Shown: in pieces, positions 7,329 to 13,660 of the stretch
Position numbering within the stretch: position 1 is the first letter of the stretch
How the letters are laid out: every line of letters starts with the position of its first letter
DNA from: Vulcanimicrobiota bacterium
GTDB taxonomy: Bacteria; Vulcanimicrobiota; Vulcanimicrobiia; Vulcanimicrobiales; Vulcanimicrobiaceae
Length of the DNA stretch: 37,192 nt
Reading direction: 5' to 3'
Assembly: GCA_003161435.1 (NCBI GenBank)
Contig: PMOS01000035.1
Span: 3,558 to 40,749 of the forward strand
Made by a program: the position numbers and the translations under genes
Notes under the pieces: generated by a model
Told to the model about the DNA's origin: nothing
The model's input: the letters and a program-made list of their open reading frames with translations, nothing else
Databases searched by the model: none

Positions 7329-8714
7329 ATGGCCCTCACCGAACCCCGCGCCTCGACCGGGATGACGTACTACCAAAACGCCCTGGATGCCGTTGGTCAT
7401 ACCCCGTTGGTCAAGCTCAATCGCGTCGTCGACGGCGCGACTTGTCTCGTGCTGGCCAAAGTCGAGTACGTCAACCCCGGCGGGTCGGTGAAGGACCGCC
7501 CGGCGGTCGCAATGATCGAGGACGCCGAGGCGCGCGGCATCCTCGGGCCGGGCGCGACCATCATCGAGGCGACCTCGGGCAACACGGGGACGGGTCTGGC
7601 GATGGCGGCGGCGATCCGCGGCTATCGCTGCATCTTGGTGATGCCCGACAAGATGTCCAAAGAGAAGATCGACCTGCTCAAAGCCTACGGTGCCGAAGTC
7701 GTGGTGACGCCGACGAACGTGCCCAACGACTCGCCCGAATCGTACTACGGCGTCGCGAACCGGTTGACGGCCGAGATCCCCGGCGCGATTCAACCCGATC
7801 AATGGCACAACGCGCAGAACCCCGGCGCTCACTACAAGACGACGGGCCCCGAGATCTGGGAGCAGACCGCCGGTCAGATCACGCACTTGGTCAGCGGCAT
7901 GGGAACGGGCGGCACGATCTCCGGCACGGCCCGCTATCTCAAGGAAAAGAATCCGAACATCGTCGTGGTCGGCGCCGATCCCGAGGGCTCGATCTACAGC
8001 GGCGACACGCCCAAGTCGTACAAAGTCGAAGGGATCGGGATGAGCTATCTCCCCCAGACCGTCGACATGCGCGTGATCGACAAGATCTTGCGCATCACCG
8101 ACAAGGAGAGCTTTCTGATGGCGCGCCGCATCACGCGCGAGGAGGGACTGCTCGTCGGCGGCTCGTCGGGTACGGCGGTCGCGGCGGCGGTGCGCATAGC
8201 GAAGGACCTTCCGGCCGAGGCGATCATGGTCGTCGTGATGCCGGACTCGGGGCGCGGTTACATGTCGAAGATCTTCAACGACGAGTGGATGCACGCGAAC
8301 GGCTTCTTGGAAGACGAGCGCCGCAAGGATACCGTCGGCGACGTGCTGCGCACGAAGGAACCGTTGCCGCCGATGATCACCGTGACCGAAGTGCAGACGG
8401 TGAAAGAAGCGCTCGACCTCCTGCGCCGCTTCGAGATCTCGCAGCTCCCCGTTACGCGCGGTACCGATGTCGTCGGCTCGATCAACGACGTCGCGGTGAT
8501 GCAAGCGGTCTTCGACCACGCCGACATCATGCACAAACCGGTGGTCGAGGTCATGGGTCGCGCATTCCCCACGCTCGAGCACGACGTCGAGGTGACCGTC
8601 GCGTACAAGCTGCTCACGATGGCGAACTCGGCGATTGTGGTGACCGACAACGGGCAGCCCGTCGGCGTCGTCACGCGTCAGGACATCATCTCGTTCCTGT
8701 CGAGCCAGGCCTGA
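7329..8714 (+). CDS. Cystathionine beta-synthase with C-terminal CBS-domain pair
   Basis: The protein has 461 aa from the ATG at 7329; a shorter start at 7362 (MTYYQNALDAVG) is equally possible. It condenses serine or O-acetylserine with homocysteine (or sulfide) using PLP. The PLP lysine is in NPGGSVKDRP (K55). The substrate loop TSGNTGTG, the phosphate loop GMGTGGTISG and GGSSGTAVAAA follow. Residues from about 330 hold two CBS motifs (QLPVTRGTDVVGSINDVAVM and NSAIVVTDNGQPVGVVTRQD), the energy/SAM-sensing pair found in full-length enzymes. The gene leads an operon with homoserine dehydrogenase and a cystathionine gamma-synthase/lyase, so a transsulfuration role is favoured over plain cysteine synthase. 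I saw no riboswitch in the 77 bp upstream. Confidence 0.93.
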   Translation: MALTEPRASTGMTYYQNALDAVGHTPLVKLNRVVDGATCLVLAKVEYVNPGGSVKDRPAVAMIEDAEARGILGPGATIIEATSGNTGTGLAMAAAIRGYRCILVMPDKMSKEKIDLLKAYGAEVVVTPTNVPNDSPESYYGVANRLTAEIPGAIQPDQWHNAQNPGAHYKTTGPEIWEQTAGQITHLVSGMGTGGTISGTARYLKEKNPNIVVVGADPEGSIYSGDTPKSYKVEGIGMSYLPQTVDMRVIDKILRITDKESFLMARRITREEGLLVGGSSGTAVAAAVRIAKDLPAEAIMVVVMPDSGRGYMSKIFNDEWMHANGFLEDERRKDTVGDVLRTKEPLPPMITVTEVQTVKEALDLLRRFEISQLPVTRGTDVVGSINDVAVMQAVFDHADIMHKPVVEVMGRAFPTLEHDVEVTVAYKLLTMANSAIVVTDNGQPVGVVTRQDIISFLSSQA

Positions 8715-10030
8715 GCGAGCAACCCGCCGTCAAGCTGGGCCTGCTCGGGCTCGGTACGGTCGGCGGCGGAACGTACCGGGTTCTCGACCGCAATCGCGAG
8801 GAGATCGCGCGACGCGCCGGCCGCCGAATCGAGGTTGCCTGGGTCTGCGCCCGCGATGCCGAACGCGCTCGTGGGATCGTCGCGCCCGGCGTCGCCGTCG
8901 TCGCCGACGCCCTCGAAGCGGTCGCCGATCCAGCCATCGATATCGTCGTCGAGGCGATCGGCGGCACCGGCGTCGCCAAGGACGCCGTGCTGGCCGCGAT
9001 CGCGCACGGCAAGCACGTCGTCACCGCCAACAAAGCGCTGCTGGCGCTCCACGGCAACGAAATCTTCGCCGCCGCGAGCGCGCGCGGCGTGATGGTCGCC
9101 TTCGAAGCGGCGGTCGCCGGCTGCATCCCGACGATCAAGGTCTTACGCGAAGGGCTCGTCGCGAACCGCATCGAGTGGATCGCCGGCATCGTCAACGGAA
9201 CGAGCAACTTCATCCTCTCCGAGATGCGCTCGAAGGGACTGCCATTCGCGACGGTGCTCGCGGAGGCGCAGCGGCTCGGCTACGCCGAGGCCGATCCGAC
9301 CTTCGACGTCGAGGGGATCGACGCAGCGCACAAGATGAGCCTGCTAGCCTCGATCGGCTTCGGCATACCGGTCCAGTTCGCGCGCGCCTATGTCGAGGGC
9401 ATCACCGCGCTCACCGACAAGGACGTGACCTACGCCGAAGAACTCGGCTATCGCATCAAGCTGCTGGGCATCGCGCGCCGAACGCCGGCCGGGATCGAGC
9501 TGCGCGTCCATCCGACCCTGATCCCGGCCAAGCAACTCATCGCCAACGTCGACGGCGCGACGAATGCGATCCTGATCAAAGGCGATGCCGCCGGCGTCAC
9601 CTTGTATCAGGGTGCCGGCGCCGGTTCGGAGCCAACGGCGTTGGCCGTTATCGCCGACATCGTCGACGTGACGCGCTTGATGCGTGCCGAACCCGAGGAG
9701 CGCGTCCCGCACCTCGCATTCCAAGCAGACGCGCTCAGCGACATCCCGATCCTCCCGATGGCCGACGTCGAGACGTCGTACTATCTACGCGTTCGGGTGA
9801 AAGACCAGGTCGGCGTGCTGGCCGACTTGGCGCGCGCGTTGGCCGACGCCGATATCTCCATCGACGCGATGCTCCAGCAGGGCGCGGGCGACGACGAGAA
9901 CGAGACGGACATCGTCGTCCTCACCCATCGCACGCGCGAACGGAACTTCGACGCGGCGATCGCCCGCGTCGTCGAGCTGCCCGCCGTGCGCCCCGGCTAC
10001 ACGCGCATCCGCCGCGAAGACCTCGTTTAG
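8711..10030 (+). CDS. hom: Homoserine dehydrogenase with C-terminal ACT domain; apparent CTG start
   Basis: The protein has 439 aa. It reduces aspartate semialdehyde to homoserine, the branch point to threonine and methionine. The Rossmann motif GLLGLGTVGGGTY comes within the first 20 residues. HVVTANKALLA (substrate/NAD region) and GIVNGTSNFIL with AEADPTFDVEGIDAAHK (catalytic Asp/Lys) follow. A C-terminal ACT domain (YYLRVRVKDQVGVLADLA) implies allosteric feedback control. The frame has no ATG, GTG or TTG near the expected N terminus. The CTG at 8711 overlaps the upstream stop as CTGA, and starting there gives (M)SEQPAVKLGLLG, the expected beginning. The next in-frame ATG would delete the nucleotide-binding domain. 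A CTG start is my inference; a sequencing error is the alternative. Confidence 0.93.
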   Translation: MSEQPAVKLGLLGLGTVGGGTYRVLDRNREEIARRAGRRIEVAWVCARDAERARGIVAPGVAVVADALEAVADPAIDIVVEAIGGTGVAKDAVLAAIAHGKHVVTANKALLALHGNEIFAAASARGVMVAFEAAVAGCIPTIKVLREGLVANRIEWIAGIVNGTSNFILSEMRSKGLPFATVLAEAQRLGYAEADPTFDVEGIDAAHKMSLLASIGFGIPVQFARAYVEGITALTDKDVTYAEELGYRIKLLGIARRTPAGIELRVHPTLIPAKQLIANVDGATNAILIKGDAAGVTLYQGAGAGSEPTALAVIADIVDVTRLMRAEPEERVPHLAFQADALSDIPILPMADVETSYYLRVRVKDQVGVLADLARALADADISIDAMLQQGAGDDENETDIVVLTHRTRERNFDAAIARVVELPAVRPGYTRIRREDLV

Positions 10031-10069
10031 GCGGGGAACCGTTCGCCCGCGGCCCGTATTGGGAGGATC

Positions 10070-11296
10070 ATGGACTTCGCGACGCGCGCCATCCACGCCG
10101 GGCAGGACGCCGATCCGACCACCGGGGCGACGATCGTTCCGATCTACGCGACCTCGACCTACACGCAGGCGGCCGTCGGCGAGCACAAGGGCTTCGACTA
10201 CTCGCGGGTGGCCAACCCGACCCGATCGGCACTCGAGACGCAGCTCGCCGCACTCGAGGAAGCGGAGCATTGCGTCGCGTTCGCCTCGGGGCTCGGCGCC
10301 GAAACCGCCATCGCCGGGCTCCTCTCAGCCGGCGATCATGTCGTCGTCAGCGACGACACCTATGGCGGCACGTACCGGCTCTTCACGCGCGTGCTCGAGC
10401 GGTTTGGGATCGCGTCGACGTTCGTCGACATGACCGACGCCGAGGCCGTGCGCGCGGCGATCGTTCCGGCAACCAAAATGCTGTGGATCGAGACGCCGAC
10501 CAACCCGATGCTGCGCATCATCGATATCGCGGCGATGGCGTCGCTTGCCGCGCCGGACCGCTTGGTCGTCGTCGACAACACCTTTTGCACGCCGTACTTC
10601 CAGTCGCCGCTAGCGCTCGGCGCCGACATCGTGATCCACTCGGCCACCAAATACATCGGCGGCCACAGCGATGCGATCGGCGGCGCGGCGATGACCAACG
10701 ACGGCGCGATCGCCGAGAACCTGCGCTTCCTGGCCAAGACGCTCGGCGCGGTGCTCAGCCCGTTCGAGGCGTTCCTGATCTCGCGCGGCGCGAAGACGCT
10801 CGCCGTGCGAATGCGCGAGCACGAACGCAACGCGCACGCGGTCGCGACGTTCCTGAGCGAACGCGACGACGTCTCCGAGGTGCTCTACCCCGGCTTGCCG
10901 TCACATCCGCAGTACGAGCTCGCGCGGGCGCAGATGAGCGGGTCCGGCGGGATCGTTTCCGTGCGCCTGCGTGGGCCGGAGTCGCGCGCACTGGAGTTTG
11001 CCAAACGCACGCGCCTGTTCTCGCTCGCCGAGAGCTTGGGCGGCGTCGAGTCGCTGATCAACCATCCCGGGCGGATGACCCACGGCTCGATCCCCAAAGA
11101 CGAGCGCGAGCGCCGCGGCATCACCGACGGCCTGCTGCGCCTCTCGGTCGGCATCGAAAGCGCGCGCGACCTGATCGCCGACCTCCGCCAGGCCCTCGAC
11201 GCAACGCGCACGGCGGCCGGAGTCCTGCTCGCCGGCGACCCGCCGAACCCCAGCCGCATCCCAACCACGCAAAGCGCAGGCGCCCCCACGGCGTAA
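10070..11296 (+). CDS. Cystathionine gamma-synthase / gamma-lyase family PLP enzyme
   Basis: The protein has 408 aa. The Cys/Met-metabolism PLP fold is clear: ATRAIHAGQ at the N terminus, YSRVANPTR, FASGLGAETA, ETPTNPMLRIIDI, and the PLP lysine in HSATKYIGGHSD (K194). It could run forward (activated homoserine plus cysteine to cystathionine) or backward (cystathionine to cysteine); sequence alone does not decide. Beside homoserine dehydrogenase and cystathionine beta-synthase, both directions make sense. The ribosome-binding site GGGAGG (10061-10066) is strong but only 3 nt from the ATG. A Pro/Ala-rich 30-residue tail after the conserved domain is unusual. A strong hairpin repeat 11 bp downstream may end the operon. 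Confidence 0.92.
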   Translation: MDFATRAIHAGQDADPTTGATIVPIYATSTYTQAAVGEHKGFDYSRVANPTRSALETQLAALEEAEHCVAFASGLGAETAIAGLLSAGDHVVVSDDTYGGTYRLFTRVLERFGIASTFVDMTDAEAVRAAIVPATKMLWIETPTNPMLRIIDIAAMASLAAPDRLVVVDNTFCTPYFQSPLALGADIVIHSATKYIGGHSDAIGGAAMTNDGAIAENLRFLAKTLGAVLSPFEAFLISRGAKTLAVRMREHERNAHAVATFLSERDDVSEVLYPGLPSHPQYELARAQMSGSGGIVSVRLRGPESRALEFAKRTRLFSLAESLGGVESLINHPGRMTHGSIPKDERERRGITDGLLRLSVGIESARDLIADLRQALDATRTAAGVLLAGDPPNPSRIPTTQSAGAPTA

Positions 11297-11307
11297 AACA
11301 CCTGCAA

Positions 11308-11340
11308 TTGTCGACCCTGAGCTCGGCGAAGGGTCGACAA
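11308..11340. repeat. Hairpin repeat copy 2, also a terminator candidate for the sulfur operon
   Basis: TTGTCGACCCT (11308-11318) and AGGGTCGACAA (11330-11340) form a perfect 11-bp stem around the loop GAGCTCGGCGA. This is the longest stem of the four copies in the window. Its place just after the operon suits a terminator, though no T-tract follows on the plus strand. The rest of the 11297-11420 gap shows nothing else I recognise. Confidence 0.75.
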
Positions 11341-11420
11341 GTCGCGCCCCTCGCTCGCCGCCTCTCCGACGGACCCGGCGCTGCGTGAGCGAGCGCACCG
11401 GGCTGGGAACGACGAGAGCT

Positions 11421-12005
11421 ATGACCGATCTCAGCAAGAAACACATCGCCGTCTTGGTTACCGAAGGGTTCGAGCAACCGGAACTCATGCAACCCGTGCA
11501 AGCGTTGCGCGACGCGGGCGCCGTGGTCGACATCGTCTCACAGCAACGCGGGCCGGTACGCGGCTTCAAGCACCACGAGCCAGGCGACACCGTGCAAGCC
11601 AACCTGACGTTCGAGGAAGCACGCCCCGAATCGTATGACGCTTTGCTACTGCCGGGCGGAGCGCTCAACGCTGACGCGATTCGCGCGATACCGCAAGCGC
11701 AGAGGTTCGTGCAGGCCATCGACCGCGCCGAGAAACCGATGGCGGTGATCTGTCACGCTCCCTGGTTGTTGATCGACAGTAGCGTCGCGAAGGGTCGCAC
11801 GCTCACCAGTTGGCCCTCGATCCAAAACGACCTCAAGAACGCCGGCGCGACATGGGTCGATCGCGAGGTCGTGGTCGACCGCAACCTAGTGACGTCGCGC
11901 AAACCCGACGATATTCCGGCCTTCAACCGCGAATTCGAAAAGCTGCTCGCGCAGGACACGGGCGCGAAGAAGGGCTCGGAGCGGCGCCAAACCGTCAACG
12001 CCTGA
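11421..12005 (+). CDS. DJ-1/PfpI family protein (YhbO/protease I type)
   Basis: The protein has 194 aa. It is a class-I glutamine-amidotransferase-like fold of the DJ-1/PfpI type. The nucleophile elbow is AVICHAPWLL with Cys111 followed by His112, and the acidic partner lies in VTEGFEQPE near residue 15. LLLPGGALNADAIR precedes it. Relatives act as stress-response glyoxalase/deglycase-like proteins or, in archaea, as proteases; the exact activity is debated. I chose the ATG at 11421, 36 nt inside a longer frame, because it has GAGAG just upstream and the family starts near here. The gene is preceded by the hairpin repeat, so it is probably a separate transcription unit. Confidence 0.9.
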   Translation: MTDLSKKHIAVLVTEGFEQPELMQPVQALRDAGAVVDIVSQQRGPVRGFKHHEPGDTVQANLTFEEARPESYDALLLPGGALNADAIRAIPQAQRFVQAIDRAEKPMAVICHAPWLLIDSSVAKGRTLTSWPSIQNDLKNAGATWVDREVVVDRNLVTSRKPDDIPAFNREFEKLLAQDTGAKKGSERRQTVNA

Positions 12006-12087
12006 GGCCCGCGGTGGGCGGACGTTTCTCATCGTCCGCTCACCGCATTCCCAGCTACGCCTTGGGACGGACGCCTACGCTAGCGGC

Positions 12088-12582
12088 ATGAAATCATCTC
12101 TCCCGATGCTCGCCCTCGCGTTGGCGACCGGACTTTCCCTCGCCGCCTGCGCACAGCAGAGCAATGCGGCGGAGAACGGTTCCGGCCCGTCACCCGAGAT
12201 GCGTGCTCAAATGCAGCAAGCGCGCGACAACGCCAAGACCGCAGCGCTCAACGACCTCAGCCCGGCCGACCGCGCCAAAGTGCAAGCGATCGTCGACCAA
12301 GTCAGCAACGGTCAGCTGACCGATCTTCGCGGCGCCGCGCAACAGATCGATGCAGTCCTCACGCCCGATGAGTCCAAAGCGGTGCTCGGCGAGCGCGACA
12401 AGATGATGGTGACGATTCACGCCAACATGCCCGCCGGCGCGACTCCGGGCGGATCCGCTAGTCACCCGCAAGGTGCGATGGGCGGACATCGCGTGAACGA
12501 CGCAGGCGGCTTCCTGCTCCAATTGTCGATCAGCCGTGAAAAGCTGCGCGCGCTGCGCCAAGCGCAGGCCAAGCCGCAGTAA
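12088..12582 (+). CDS. Helical periplasmic lipoprotein of unknown function
   Basis: The protein has 164 aa. Its N terminus is a signal peptide with lipobox LAAC (LATGLSLAACAQQ), so Cys21 is probably lipidated. The mature part is charged, Gln- and Ala-rich and predicted helical (PEMRAQMQQARDNAKTAALN, then LSPADRAKVQAIVDQVSNG). It resembles Spy/CpxP-type chaperone-like proteins in composition, but I see no clear LTXXQ motif. A Gly/Ser/His-rich stretch (PGGSASHPQGAMGGH) lies near residues 122-138. The gene stands alone, 82 bp after the DJ-1 gene, and is followed by a nested hairpin shared with the convergent esterase gene. Confidence 0.7.
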   Translation: MKSSLPMLALALATGLSLAACAQQSNAAENGSGPSPEMRAQMQQARDNAKTAALNDLSPADRAKVQAIVDQVSNGQLTDLRGAAQQIDAVLTPDESKAVLGERDKMMVTIHANMPAGATPGGSASHPQGAMGGHRVNDAGGFLLQLSISREKLRALRQAQAKPQ

Positions 12583-12592
12583 AAGCTACGGT

Positions 12593-12638
12593 GCTCGCCG
12601 AGGTGGACCGCTAGTCGCGGTCGAGCACTTCGGCGAGC
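12593..12638. terminator. Nested inverted repeat between convergent lipoprotein and esterase genes
   Basis: The outer arms GCTCGCCGA (12593-12601) and TCGGCGAGC (12630-12638) pair over 9 bp. Inside, GACCGC (12606-12611) and GCGGTC (12617-12622) pair over 6 bp around TAGTC, which contains part of the esterase stop. The position suits a bidirectional terminator. No T-tract is present. Confidence 0.45.
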
Positions 12639-13639
12639 GCCGGTAGCGAGATCTCGTAGCGGTAGCCGACGTTGCGGTGATCGTCATCGAATTCTTCGTG
12701 CCGCACGGTCAAGCCGAGATCGCGAACGCGCTTGGTGAACACGCGCGCACCGACGTCGAGTGCGTACTCGTCTTTGCGCCCACAGTCCAGATAGCGCAGC
12801 CGTAGCCGCTCGAGCGCCGCGCGGCCGGACGCCACTCGCTCGCACGGATCGAACGCCAGCCAGCGGGCGAAGACGTCGTCGCGCAGCTCGCCGGTCTCCG
12901 AGTCCCACGGCAGATCGAGGGCCAACGCCTTTGCCTCTCGCGGTGAATAGGCGGAGGCATAGCCGAGCTGTTCGATCGTGGTGTAGAAATGCTGCGGCCG
13001 CTTCGGCCGGCGCTCGAACTCCTCGACGAACGCGCTGATCGAGTCAAATCCCTCGAGCGTCCGCTGACAGGTAGCGAACGAGGGCATTTGTGCGTACCGA
13101 AAATACGTGTCGCCGCTGTGCGACGCGAATGCCGCGAAGGTGCCGGGGTGCGCGAGGCACAGGTGGAGCGCGCCGAAACCGCCCGACGACTTGCCGAAGA
13201 CGGCACGGCCACCCTCCGATGCGATCGTGCGATAGTGGGCATCGACGAAACCGACGACGTCGCGCACGGTGTAGGTCGCGTAATTCCCGTTGTGGATCGA
13301 GTCGACGTACTGCGACCCGCCCAGGCGCGTGAACCCGTCGACGATCGCGAGGATCGCGGGCGGCATGCGGTTCGCCGTGAGCAGCCGGTCCATCCACTGG
13401 ACGACGTTGGTTTCCCACGCGCGCGTCGCGATCAGCGCCCCGACGTCGCCGGTGTAACCGTGCAGGCAGTACAGTACCGGGTAGCGGCGCGATCCCTGCG
13501 GATCGTAGCCCGCCGGCGTATAGACTGCCAGCGGCCGCGTCGACGGATCGCCGAGCGGCATGTCGCGCAGCGCGGGGCTGTCGACGAAGTCGAGCTGCAG
13601 CGTTCCGCTCAGCTTCAACAGGCGCGAGAGTTCGTTCAT
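12611..13639 (-). CDS. Putative esterase, alpha/beta-hydrolase (esterase D / PF00756 type)
   Basis: The protein has 342 aa. The fold is visible from LYCLHGYTGD (oxyanion strand), the nucleophile elbow VFGKSSGGFGALHL (G-K-S-S-G) and the late histidine in FDDDHRNVGYRYE. These proteins hydrolyse small esters or act as acyltransferases; related ones deacetylate sugars or cleave siderophores. It has no signal peptide, so it is probably cytoplasmic. I chose the ATG at 13639 (MNELSRLLKLSG). A start at 13666 is possible and would sit back-to-back with the divergent gene's ATG in an ATGCAT. The neighbour is a GH35-like secreted protein; a joint role in breakdown of an acylated polysaccharide is possible but speculative. 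Confidence 0.82.
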   Translation of the reverse strand: MNELSRLLKLSGTLQLDFVDSPALRDMPLGDPSTRPLAVYTPAGYDPQGSRRYPVLYCLHGYTGDVGALIATRAWETNVVQWMDRLLTANRMPPAILAIVDGFTRLGGSQYVDSIHNGNYATYTVRDVVGFVDAHYRTIASEGGRAVFGKSSGGFGALHLCLAHPGTFAAFASHSGDTYFRYAQMPSFATCQRTLEGFDSISAFVEEFERRPKRPQHFYTTIEQLGYASAYSPREAKALALDLPWDSETGELRDDVFARWLAFDPCERVASGRAALERLRLRYLDCGRKDEYALDVGARVFTKRVRDLGLTVRHEEFDDDHRNVGYRYEISLPALAEVLDRD

Positions 13640-13660
13640 CGGACGGCGAACGGCGTTCGT

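Noticed and set aside
7232..8710. Long plus-strand frame extending homoserine dehydrogenase upstream to 932 codons
   Set aside because: The extra part overlaps the whole cystathionine beta-synthase gene out of frame and is Arg-rich noise; the real start is near 8711.
12989..13660. Upstream extension of the GH35-like frame
   Set aside because: It lies antisense to the esterase gene and has no protein character; the signal peptide at 13661 marks the start.
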